A stretch of 64,000 bases of DNA from Bacteroidales bacterium UBA1410 (GTDB lineage Bacteria > Bacteroidota > Bacteroidia > Bacteroidales > Dysgonomonadaceae): positions 102,239 to 166,238 of the forward strand of contig DBPW01000033.1 in NCBI GenBank assembly GCA_002305015.1, written 5' to 3'. The stretch's first letter is position 1. The number at the start of each line of letters is the position of its first letter. Of the stretch, positions 43,772 through 51,914 are shown in pieces. A model generated the notes under the pieces. That model saw nothing but the letters and a program-made list of their open reading frames with translations. It had not been told where the DNA came from and searched no databases. A program made the position numbers and the translations under genes.

Positions 43772-45049
43772 ATGAATATCGTCATGAAAGAAGAACAGAT
43801 TAATAAAGCGTATGCCGACGCGAAAGAACAATATGCGGCATTGGGAATCGATGTAGATAAAGCCATCGAAAAACTCAACGGTTTATCTATCTCCATTCAT
43901 TGTTGGCAAGCCGACGACGTTTCGGGTTTCGAAAACCCTGAAGGAGAACTTACAGGAGGAATCCAAGCTACCGGCAATTATCCCGGGAAAGCCCGCACCA
44001 TAGAAGAACTACGAAAAGACATCGAAAAAGTGCTTAGCCTCGTTCCCGGAAAACACCGATTAAGTTTGCATGCTATTTACGGTGACTTCGGAGGAGAATT
44101 TGTCGATCGCGACCAAATAGAACCGAAACATTTTCAATCGTGGATCGACTGGGCAAAAAAATTAGACATCAAATTGGATTTCAACTCCACTTTTTTCTCT
44201 CATCCCAAAGCCGATAGTGGATACACACTTGCCGATTTTGATCCGGAAATCCGCAATTTCTGGAAAGAACACCTTCGCCGTTGCCGTAAAATAGCGGCCG
44301 AAATAGGTCGTCAGCAGGGTGATCCTTGCATTCACAACATTTGGATTCCCGACGGCGAAAAGGACAAAACCGTATCGCGGTTCGCTCATCGTCAACTGCT
44401 GAAAGAATCACTGGATGAGGTGCTTTCCGAAAAAATCAGCACCGATTACTTGAAAGATACCGTAGAGTGCAAACTGTTTGGAATCGGCAGTGAAAGCTAT
44501 GTGGTTGGTTCTCATGAATTCTATATGGGATATGCCGTTAAAAACGACATGATGCTTACCCTCGATGCCGGACATTTTCATCCAACCGAAGTAATATCGG
44601 ACAAGATATCGTCCATGCTGCTTTTTGTTCCCGAAATCAACCTCCACGTAAGTCGCCCCGAACGTTGGGATAGTGACCATGTGGTGATCCTCAACGACGA
44701 ATTATTGGCACTTTCTCAAGAAATCGTACGTTCCGGTAATATAGATCGGGTTCATATGGGATTGGATTACTTTGATGCGTCCATCAATCGTATCGGAGCC
44801 TATGCGGTAGGTATCCGTTCGGCACAGAAAGCCATGCTGCAGGCACTTCTCGAGCCCACCGATAAGCTGAGGAGCTTTGAATTGAAAAACAAAAATTTCC
44901 AACGGATGGCTTATCTCGAAGAATTGAAAGCTATGCCGTGGAATGCCGTTTATAACTACTACTGCCATAAACAGGGCGTTCCTGTGGGTGACGAGTATAT
45001 TCGGGAGATTGAACGCTACGAAGAAGAAGTAACATCTAAAAGAAAATAA
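43772..45049 (+). CDS. rhaA: L-rhamnose isomerase
   Basis: Interconverts L-rhamnose and L-rhamnulose; TIM-barrel metalloenzyme of 425 residues. Recognisable stretches: ISIHCWQADDVSGFE, GGIQATGNYPGKA, LDFNSTFFSHPKA, HNIWIPDGEKD, LDAGHFHPTEVISD, and HVSRPERWDSDHVV, which include the metal-binding His, Glu and Asp residues. A second ATG four codons in (MKEEQINKAY) is a possible alternative start. 29 bp after rhaB and 3 bp before rhaT. Confidence 0.96.
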   Translation: MNIVMKEEQINKAYADAKEQYAALGIDVDKAIEKLNGLSISIHCWQADDVSGFENPEGELTGGIQATGNYPGKARTIEELRKDIEKVLSLVPGKHRLSLHAIYGDFGGEFVDRDQIEPKHFQSWIDWAKKLDIKLDFNSTFFSHPKADSGYTLADFDPEIRNFWKEHLRRCRKIAAEIGRQQGDPCIHNIWIPDGEKDKTVSRFAHRQLLKESLDEVLSEKISTDYLKDTVECKLFGIGSESYVVGSHEFYMGYAVKNDMMLTLDAGHFHPTEVISDKISSMLLFVPEINLHVSRPERWDSDHVVILNDELLALSQEIVRSGNIDRVHMGLDYFDASINRIGAYAVGIRSAQKAMLQALLEPTDKLRSFELKNKNFQRMAYLEELKAMPWNAVYNYYCHKQGVPVGDEYIREIERYEEEVTSKRK

Positions 45050-45052
45050 AAG

Positions 45053-46081
45053 ATGAATACCGTTATCGGTCTTTTAATCATAGCATTGGGAAGTATGGGA
45101 CAATCGAGCTCATACGTCCCTATCAACAAAATAAAAGAATGGTCGTGGGAAAATTTCTGGCTTACGCAGGGAATTTTTGCATGGCTGGTTTTTCCGTTGG
45201 TGGGTGCCCTCATCTCAAGCTCGTTCCCCGATCTGGTAGAAATATACAAGGCAAACTCATCCGCCGCATGGCAATCTATCGGTTATGGTGTGTTATGGGG
45301 TATCGGCGGACTCACGTTCGGCCTTAGCATGCGATACTTGGGCATAGCAATGGGACAGTCTGTAGCGTTGGGAACGTGCGCAGCTTTCGGCACCCTTATT
45401 CCGGCCGTCATGTCGGGCATGAACCTGTTATCTCCGAAAGGGCTGATATTGTTGCTGGCCGTTGCCGTTACCCTGGTAGGCATTGCTCTGGTAGGCTATG
45501 CAGGAAATCTGCGGTCGAAAAACATGTCCGAAGAAGAAAAGAGAAAAGCCATAAAAGATTTCGCACTCAAAAAAGGATTGCTCATCGCTCTCCTTTCAGG
45601 CGTGATGAGTGCTTGCTTTAGCCTGGGACTCAATGCGGGTATCCCCATAAAAGAAGCAGCCATTGCCAAAGGTGCTAAAGAACTGTTTGCACAAAATCCG
45701 GTTACGTTACTGGTAACCGTAGGTGGATTCGTTACAAATTTCGTGTATTGTACCTATATGAACCGAAAAAACAAAACAACAGGCGAAATCAAACGTTCAT
45801 CTCGTTCGGTTTTGATCAATAATCTGCTTTTTTGTGCTTTGGCAGGTCTGCTGTGGTACTCGCAATTCTTCGGATTAGGGATGGGGCAAAGTTTCTTCGA
45901 ACCCGGCAGTGTAATGATGGCTTTTTCATGGAGTATTCTGATGTCGTTGAATGTCGTTTTCAGCAACGTCTGGGGAATCATCCTCAAAGAATGGGTTGGT
46001 GCCGGGAAAAAAGCGGTCGTCTTTTTGGTTATCGGCATGGCGGTATTGATCTTCTCGCTTATTATTCCTAATCTGTTTTAG
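45053..46081 (+). CDS. rhaT: L-rhamnose/proton symporter
   Basis: A 342-residue inner-membrane transporter with about ten hydrophobic helices. RhaT-family segments: GSMGQSSSYVPINKIKEWSWENFW, LWGIGGLTFGLSMRYLGIAMG, and GVMSACFSLGLNAG. It imports L-rhamnose with H+, completing a rhaB-rhaA-rhaT catabolic set. A strong hairpin follows. Confidence 0.93.
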   Translation: MNTVIGLLIIALGSMGQSSSYVPINKIKEWSWENFWLTQGIFAWLVFPLVGALISSSFPDLVEIYKANSSAAWQSIGYGVLWGIGGLTFGLSMRYLGIAMGQSVALGTCAAFGTLIPAVMSGMNLLSPKGLILLLAVAVTLVGIALVGYAGNLRSKNMSEEEKRKAIKDFALKKGLLIALLSGVMSACFSLGLNAGIPIKEAAIAKGAKELFAQNPVTLLVTVGGFVTNFVYCTYMNRKNKTTGEIKRSSRSVLINNLLFCALAGLLWYSQFFGLGMGQSFFEPGSVMMAFSWSILMSLNVVFSNVWGIILKEWVGAGKKAVVFLVIGMAVLIFSLIIPNLF

Positions 46082-46116
46082 GAGAATACATTATTTTTCA
46101 CTCGCATTAGTATCAT

Positions 46117-46156
46117 AAGAGGGTATCCTGAAATTCCATGGATACCCTCTTTACCT
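46117..46156 (+). terminator. Terminator after rhaT
   Basis: AAGAGGGTATCC (46117-46128) pairs perfectly with GGATACCCTCTT (46140-46151) around an 11-nt loop. The T run after it is short and interrupted. It lies in the convergent gap between rhaT and the aminotransferase gene and could serve both. Confidence 0.75.
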
Positions 46157-46169
46157 TTATATATTTCAT

Positions 46170-47366
46170 CTATCCGCAAACTTCACGTATGGCTTCGGCA
46201 AGCAGGGGGATGCCTTTTTGAATAGCTGCCTCATCGGTATTGCAAAACGAAACGCGCATGGCATCATTCTTTTTGCCGTCGGGGTCAAAGGTCTTCCCGG
46301 TAACAAAAACCACTCCTTTCTCAAGCGCTTTTTGCAAGATAAGGGTAGCATCTGTGCCTTCCGGCAAATGCAACCAAATATAAAATCCACCACGCGGCTT
46401 CTCGAAAGTAACATAAGAAGGCAAATTTTTCTCCAGTACCTCAATCATGGCCAGACCCCGCTTTTTATATTCCTGACGCACGCTTGCCGTATAATCGTAA
46501 ATATATCCTCCACGGACAAACTTGTCGGCAATCACCTGTGATATGCTCGGAGAGCAAGCATCGATGGACTGTTTGATAAGTTCGCATTTTCGATAGATAT
46601 GATCGGGCACAAGCATCCAGCCCAACCGCAATCCGGGTCCGAGAATTTTAGAAAACGAACCGGTGAAACACACATCGATTCCTTCGGGATTCATGGCCTT
46701 GATGAGCTTCATTTTCGGTACATCTTCTTCGTAAAAATAAAGATCGCTGTACACATCATCCTCAATCAATACAATATCCTGATCTTTCAAAAGCTCGATC
46801 ATCTGTTGTTTCACTTCCATGGAATAAATGATTCCTGCCGGATTGTGAAAATTGGGACAATAATACAGAAATTTAGGCTTTGGCCGCGTATTTTCCAACT
46901 TTATTTTCAGCTGCTCAATATCGATACCTACATCGGTAAGCGGAACACTCACCAGGTTGGCTTCATAGGAACGGAAAGCCGATAAAGCTCCGATAAAAGA
47001 AGGGTTTTCCACCAAAACGTTATCCCCCGGATCGATGAATGCTTTAGCAAGAATATGGATCGCCTGAAGCGAGCCGGTGGTCATCATCAACCGATTTTCC
47101 TTAACCGGAAATCCTTTCTTCTCAAGGTATGTTTCCAGCGATTCCAACATCGAAGGCAATCCGTTGGTAGGACCATATTGCAAGGCAACCTGTTTTTCTT
47201 TGTCGGTGAGCGAACGATAAATTTCGTCAAGACTGTCGAGAGGAAAAAGATCGTTACCCGGCATTCCGCCTGAAAACGAAATGATATCGGGAGCCGCAGC
47301 AACGCTCATCAGATCGCGTATCTCCGACGAACGAAGGCTCGAAACACTACTTGCAAAACGTGGCAT
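46170..47366 (-). CDS. PLP-dependent aminotransferase (class I/II, aromatic/2-aminoadipate type)
   Basis: A 398-residue fold-type I aminotransferase. The N-terminus has ISFSGGMPGNDLFP typical of the LysN/ARO8-like group; YGPTNGLPSMLESLETYLE, CPNFHNPAGIIYS, EDDVYSDLYF and the PLP lysine in GSFSKILGPGLRLGW are present. As the last gene of an operon with IorAB and PaaK, it probably interconverts aromatic amino acids and arylpyruvates. There is no helix-turn-helix domain, so it is not a MocR regulator. Confidence 0.88.
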   Translation of the reverse strand: MPRFASSVSSLRSSEIRDLMSVAAAPDIISFSGGMPGNDLFPLDSLDEIYRSLTDKEKQVALQYGPTNGLPSMLESLETYLEKKGFPVKENRLMMTTGSLQAIHILAKAFIDPGDNVLVENPSFIGALSAFRSYEANLVSVPLTDVGIDIEQLKIKLENTRPKPKFLYYCPNFHNPAGIIYSMEVKQQMIELLKDQDIVLIEDDVYSDLYFYEEDVPKMKLIKAMNPEGIDVCFTGSFSKILGPGLRLGWMLVPDHIYRKCELIKQSIDACSPSISQVIADKFVRGGYIYDYTASVRQEYKKRGLAMIEVLEKNLPSYVTFEKPRGGFYIWLHLPEGTDATLILQKALEKGVVFVTGKTFDPDGKKNDAMRVSFCNTDEAAIQKGIPLLAEAIREVCG

Positions 47367-47382
47367 AATAATTCGTTATTTT

Positions 47383-47790
47383 TTATGAAGTTAAAAATTG
47401 ATTTTCTTCGTGTGTGGCATAAGCCATGCCGGTAAAATGAGCCAACAATTTTCCATTTTCGTCACGAATATCGACATCGTATGTCAACAGTTTGTTGCTC
47501 CTGCCGATTTCACGGGCTTCAGCAGTTAAAATGCCCGACATTCCCTTAGCCACAAAAGTAATGGAAGAATTGATACTCAACGCCACTCTCCCATAAGCAT
47601 TTGCCGCCGATCCGAAACAAAAGTCGGCCATCGTAAAAAGCACGCCTCCGTGAACAACACCGGCTGCATTAAAGTGGTTATCGTTGATTTTTAGCTGCAC
47701 TTTAGCATATCCGGGTCGGCATTCCACCAGCTCGAGACCACATAGTGCCGCAAAACGATCTTTTTTAAAATAGGCTTTCAGCTTATCCAT
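47383..47790 (-). CDS. paaI: PaaI-type hotdog thioesterase
   Basis: A 135-residue hotdog-fold protein with the PaaI pattern FNAAGVVHGGVLFTMADFCFG, where the Asp and His region matches the catalytic site of aryl-CoA thioesterases. In this operon it would hydrolyse arylacetyl-CoA, releasing CoA or discarding dead-end thioesters. 16 bp from the aminotransferase gene and 17 bp from the ACT gene. Confidence 0.88.
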   Translation of the reverse strand: MDKLKAYFKKDRFAALCGLELVECRPGYAKVQLKINDNHFNAAGVVHGGVLFTMADFCFGSAANAYGRVALSINSSITFVAKGMSGILTAEAREIGRSNKLLTYDVDIRDENGKLLAHFTGMAYATHEENQFLTS

Positions 47791-47807
47791 GACAATCAGT
47801 ATTGATG

Positions 47808-48233
47808 TCAGATCTGATAAATCTCACTCTGGCTGATCAGTTGCATTTTGTTCTGCTGCAACACATCAATTACCTGATCGATATTTGCTGCACGAATAAC
47901 CGCCAAAGCCACTCCGTTATTCGAAAAAGCATACATATAATCGATATTGACATTGTTTTCCGCCAATATCCGCAAAGCGGAATACAATCCTCCGGGCTTA
48001 TCCGGCATACGCAGACACACCACGTCGGTAAGGCCAACGGAAAAACCGGCATCCTCGAGTACTTCTTTAGCCAAATCAGGCCTTCCCACAACCATACGCA
48101 CAATGCCATAGTCAGCAGTTTCGGCAAGACTCAATGCGGTGATGTTGATATCGTTCTCTGCCAAAATCCGGGTTAGTTCGGTAAGCCTTCCCGATTTATC
48201 TTCGAGAAACACCGATAATTGTTTAATAATCAT
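47808..48233 (-). CDS. Tandem ACT-domain protein
   Basis: A 141-residue protein of two ACT repeats: about 4-68 (LSVFLEDKSGRLTELTRILAENDINI) and 72-141 (VVCLRMPDKPGGLYSALRILAENNVNI). ACT pairs bind amino acids. Found between PaaK and PaaI in aryl-acid clusters of several anaerobes, it likely senses an aromatic amino acid, but the output is unknown. No catalytic domain is attached. Confidence 0.85.
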   Translation of the reverse strand: MIIKQLSVFLEDKSGRLTELTRILAENDINITALSLAETADYGIVRMVVGRPDLAKEVLEDAGFSVGLTDVVCLRMPDKPGGLYSALRILAENNVNIDYMYAFSNNGVALAVIRAANIDQVIDVLQQNKMQLISQSEIYQI

Positions 48234-48245
48234 AGCGTTTTTCTT

Positions 48246-49544
48246 TTAAAGGGTTCTATTGTCGATAACACGTTTTGCTTTTCCCTCAGAGCGTTCAATA
48301 CTGTGAGGTTCAACCAATTTAATTACAGCACTGATGCCTAACACACTCGTAATGTTGTGATCGATACGGCGACGAATGCTTTCCAGTTCGCGAATACTGT
48401 CCGACCAGAAATGTTCGTTAATCTCAACGCGAATTTCCAGCGTATCCAGATTATTTTCACGACCGACGATAATCTGATAATGGGGCGATGTTTCCACCAT
48501 TTCCATCAGTACAGCTTCAACCTGTGACGGGAATACATTCACGCCACGAATAATAAGCATATCGTCTGAGCGGCTCAAGCATTTTTCCATTCTCACCAGC
48601 GTACGTCCGCAGGCACATTTTTCGGGATACAAACGTGTCAGGTCGCGAGTACGATACCGAATCAGCGGCATGGCCTCTTTGGTAATGGTAGTGAATACCA
48701 ATTCTCCGAGCTCGCCATAAGGCAACACCTCCAACGTTTCCGGATCAACGATTTCAGGAATAAAATGATCTTCACACACATGGTTACCACAATGGCATTC
48801 GCATTCCATCGATACACCGGGACCTATAATTTCACTCAATCCGTAAATATCGTAGGCTTTGATATGCAATAAATTTTCAATCTGCAGGCGCATCTCGTTA
48901 GTCCAAGGCTCTGCTCCGAACACGCCAATACGCAGTTTGGTTTCGCTGGGCGATAATCCGGCCTGTAAAAGGCTTTCACCCAAATAGGCTGCATACGATG
49001 GCGTACAGGCGAGTACCGTAGCATTAAAATCGGTCATAAACTGGATTTGTTTCTTTGTATTTCCGGTAGAACTGGGAATAACGGTTGCTCCCACTTTTTC
49101 GGCGCCATAATGCAACCCCAATCCTCCGGTAAAAGCACCGTAACCGTATGAAATCTGTATGGTATCGTCTTTGTCGACTCCCGCCATGGTTAGTCCTCGG
49201 GCAACCACTTCAGCCCAAATTTCGATATCGCGCCGGGTATATCCCACTACCGTAGGTTTTCCCGTTGTTCCGCTCGAGGCATGAATCCGCACCACATCGG
49301 TTTGAGGCACGGTAAACAATCCGAAAGGATAATTGTCACGAAGATCGGCTTTAGTCGTAAACGGCAGATCTTTCAGTTGATCCACGCTTTTAATGTCGCC
49401 GGGTTCAATCCCTTTTTCTTTAAACTTATTCCGGTAAAAAGGCACATTTTCGTACACCCGTTTTACGGTTTCTGCCAGCCGCTTGCTTTGCAAGTCATGT
49501 AACTGTTGCCTATCGGCACATTCAATTTCTGGATAAAGTATCAT
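48246..49544 (-). CDS. paaK: Phenylacetate-CoA ligase
   Basis: A 432-residue AMP-forming ligase that activates phenylacetate or another arylacetate to its CoA ester. The AMP motif SSGTTGKPTVVGYT, FGAEPWTNEMRLQIE, YGLSEIIGPG, and the C-terminal RSDDMLIIRGVNVFPSQVE hinge are family hallmarks. It lies between iorB and the ACT gene in one direction, linking arylacetate to arylacetyl-CoA for IorAB. Confidence 0.93.
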   Translation of the reverse strand: MILYPEIECADRQQLHDLQSKRLAETVKRVYENVPFYRNKFKEKGIEPGDIKSVDQLKDLPFTTKADLRDNYPFGLFTVPQTDVVRIHASSGTTGKPTVVGYTRRDIEIWAEVVARGLTMAGVDKDDTIQISYGYGAFTGGLGLHYGAEKVGATVIPSSTGNTKKQIQFMTDFNATVLACTPSYAAYLGESLLQAGLSPSETKLRIGVFGAEPWTNEMRLQIENLLHIKAYDIYGLSEIIGPGVSMECECHCGNHVCEDHFIPEIVDPETLEVLPYGELGELVFTTITKEAMPLIRYRTRDLTRLYPEKCACGRTLVRMEKCLSRSDDMLIIRGVNVFPSQVEAVLMEMVETSPHYQIIVGRENNLDTLEIRVEINEHFWSDSIRELESIRRRIDHNITSVLGISAVIKLVEPHSIERSEGKAKRVIDNRTL

Positions 49545-49554
49545 AAATGGTTGA

Positions 49555-50130
49555 TTAATTCGGATTATTCGACAAACCCAAGCGAAAAGCCTGTAGATTC
49601 ATGTTGACCACCGCTTCTCCTTTCGGGAAAAAATAGTGCGTTATGGCCTGCTCCAACTCTGTGGGGGCGATATCGAGATAAGGAGCTGCTGCTCCCAACA
49701 TCACGATATTATACGTTTTTGGACTTCCGGCCTGCCGTGCCAACAAGGCAGCTTCCACCAACACATGTGCAGTGGTTTTTTCTATGGTTTTCAACAGTTC
49801 TGTTTCGTCGGGATAGTTGGGAATATTTTTGTAGGGTTCCTTGGCTGTAATGATAACACCTTCAGGAGAAAGAAAAGGCAGGTAGCGCAACGCTTCCATC
49901 GGTTCAAGGGAAAGAATGACATCAGCCTTTCCCTGAGGAATCAGATCCGAATAAATTTCTTCTGAGGATATCCGCAAATGCGATTCCACTGCTCCCCCAC
50001 GCTGACTCATGCCATGCACTTCGGCCTGTTTCACGTGAAGCCCGAGGTTCATGGCTGCCAAATCGATGATGGCCGCCATGGTCAGGATTCCTTGTCCGCC
50101 AACCCCCGATATAATGATGTTTTTTTGCAT
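49555..50130 (-). CDS. iorB: Indolepyruvate oxidoreductase subunit beta
   Basis: A 191-residue gamma-type domain of the 2-oxoacid:ferredoxin oxidoreductase superfamily; starts NIIISGVGGQGILTMAAIID and has the conserved EVHGMSQRGGAVESHLR. It pairs with IorA, encoded 4 bp upstream, to interconvert arylpyruvate and arylacetyl-CoA. Confidence 0.93.
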   Translation of the reverse strand: MQKNIIISGVGGQGILTMAAIIDLAAMNLGLHVKQAEVHGMSQRGGAVESHLRISSEEIYSDLIPQGKADVILSLEPMEALRYLPFLSPEGVIITAKEPYKNIPNYPDETELLKTIEKTTAHVLVEAALLARQAGSPKTYNIVMLGAAAPYLDIAPTELEQAITHYFFPKGEAVVNMNLQAFRLGLSNNPN

Positions 50131-50133
50131 AAT

Positions 50134-51744
50134 CTAATCTTGTTGTTGCGCTTTTTTCTTTTTATGTTTCACTCCGGTCTGAACACATTCCCGTTGCGAG
50201 ATGACCACCGATACTCCTTCGTAGTCAAATTCTTCCCTCAATACCGCAATGTTTTGTTCAAGATTTTTTTTCAGCGGGATAATCGTTCGAATATGCGCCT
50301 CATTCACACCGATTCCTTTACAGATATCGACATATTTTCCTGTCCCCGCAGAATCCTGGCCACCGGTCATAGCCGTAGTCGAGTTATCGGAAATAATGAA
50401 CGTCACCGGAGAACCATCATTTACGGCATCCAGAAGTCCCGTGATTCCCGAGTGCGTGAATGTAGAATCGCCGATAACGGCCACAGCCGGACGCATGCCT
50501 GCATCGGCAGCCCCCTTCGCCATGGTAATTGCAGCACCCATATCCACACATGTACTGATGGTATTGTAAGGTGGCAATGCCCCCAGCGTATAACAACCGA
50601 TATCGCCGAAAACATGCCGATGCGGATAAATCTCCAATGCACGGTTTATGGCTTCAAAAAGATCGCGGTGTCCACATCCGTCACAAAGCATGGGAGGCCG
50701 GCCCGCCACAATCTCGGGAATGTCACGCGGCGTTGCAGTTTCCACACCCAATGCCTTTGCCAACGCATTAGGCGAAAGTTCGCCTGTGCGCGGAAGCGCA
50801 CCATCGAGTCGCCCGCGAAACTTGTCGTTACCAAAATATCCTTTCAGCCATTCTTCGTAAACCGGATATCCTTCTTCGGCAATCAAAATAAGGTCATATC
50901 TTTCCGCAAATTGCCGAACCTTTTTTTCGGGTAAAGGGTATTGCGATATTTTCAACACAGGAATATTCAACCGATACGTCGTGATGACCTCCATTACATA
51001 ATTATAAGCAATGCCAAAAGCAATTACCGCTTTATCCCCCTCTCCCGGCCGCTCCGTATTGAAGACCGACGCATCGGATAAGGCCACCAATTGCGGCTGC
51101 TTGTCAATCAGTCGTTGATAATTTTTTCGGGCAATAGCGGGCAAAAGCACCCACCCCATTTTGTCGGTAACGGGATTCAGCGGATTTTGAGGTCTCATTT
51201 CCGACCGCCTGATTACAGATCGCGAATGCGATAGACGGGTAGGTATGCGCAGCAACACCGGCAGCTGCATCTCTTCCGAAAGGTCAAAAGCCGAGCGCAC
51301 CATGTCGTAGGCTTCTTGTTGATTGGAAGGCTCCATCACCGGAATCATGGCAAATTTGCCATACACCCGACTGTCCTGCTCGTTCTGCGACGAGTGCATC
51401 GAAGGATCATCGGCTGCCACCACCACCAATCCGCCATGAACACCCGTTATGGCCGAATTCATGAAAGCATCTGCAGCCACATTCAGTCCCACATGCTTCA
51501 TGCAAACCATGCTTCGTTTTCCTGCATACGACATCCCCAAAGCAGCCTCGTAGGCCGTTTTCTCGTTTGCCGACCATGTCGATCGCACACCCGCTTCCTT
51601 TGCCTGCGGCGATTGTTGAATGTACTCGGTAATTTCCGTGGAAGGAGTACCCGGATAAGCATACACTCCCGATATTCCTGCATCCAAAGCGGCTTGCGCT
51701 ACGGCTTCAGCCCCTAAAAGAAGTTGTTTATCTCTATTATCCAT
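50134..51744 (-). CDS. iorA: Indolepyruvate oxidoreductase subunit alpha, lacking the ferredoxin domain
   Basis: A 536-residue TPP enzyme. N-terminal domain LLLGAEAVAQAALDAGISGVYAYPGTPSTEITEYI-type (shown in part: GVYAYPGTPSTEI), a CDGCGHR cysteine pair, and the TPP region GDIGCYTLGALPPYNT ... VIGDSTFTHSGITGLLDAV with NSTTAMTGGQ. Classical archaeal IorA continues into a domain with two 4Fe-4S motifs; here the chain stops in a basic tail (GVKHKKKKAQQQD) after RECVQT, with no CxxCxxC motifs. Electrons must pass through another protein or the CDGC site. First gene of the operon. Confidence 0.9.
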   Translation of the reverse strand: MDNRDKQLLLGAEAVAQAALDAGISGVYAYPGTPSTEITEYIQQSPQAKEAGVRSTWSANEKTAYEAALGMSYAGKRSMVCMKHVGLNVAADAFMNSAITGVHGGLVVVAADDPSMHSSQNEQDSRVYGKFAMIPVMEPSNQQEAYDMVRSAFDLSEEMQLPVLLRIPTRLSHSRSVIRRSEMRPQNPLNPVTDKMGWVLLPAIARKNYQRLIDKQPQLVALSDASVFNTERPGEGDKAVIAFGIAYNYVMEVITTYRLNIPVLKISQYPLPEKKVRQFAERYDLILIAEEGYPVYEEWLKGYFGNDKFRGRLDGALPRTGELSPNALAKALGVETATPRDIPEIVAGRPPMLCDGCGHRDLFEAINRALEIYPHRHVFGDIGCYTLGALPPYNTISTCVDMGAAITMAKGAADAGMRPAVAVIGDSTFTHSGITGLLDAVNDGSPVTFIISDNSTTAMTGGQDSAGTGKYVDICKGIGVNEAHIRTIIPLKKNLEQNIAVLREEFDYEGVSVVISQRECVQTGVKHKKKKAQQQD

Positions 51745-51800
51745 TAATAAAAAACAAAAAAGTCAATGAATGAGGGATTGACTTTACAATTCGACTTGTG

Positions 51801-51808
51801 CAAAGGTA
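51801..51808 (-). promoter_or_regulatory. -7 element for the iorA operon
   Basis: On the minus strand TACCTTTG matches TAnnTTTG, about 57 nt upstream of the iorA start. A TTTC about 20 nt further up could be a weak -33. Confidence 0.6.
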
Positions 51809-51845
51809 CAAAAAATAATAAAATGAAACGATAGTATGCCTTATA

Positions 51846-51876
51846 AACAAAAAACGAATCCTTATCTGAGGATTCG
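51846..51876 (-). terminator. Terminator of pnp
   Basis: CGAATCCT (51855-51862) pairs with AGGATTCG (51869-51876) around a 6-nt loop; read on the minus strand it is followed by a run of T residues (complement of the A run at 51848-51854). It lies just after the pnp stop. Confidence 0.8.
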
Positions 51877-51914
51877 CTATAAAACCATGCATAGGCAATG
51901 ATGAATAGTTTCTA

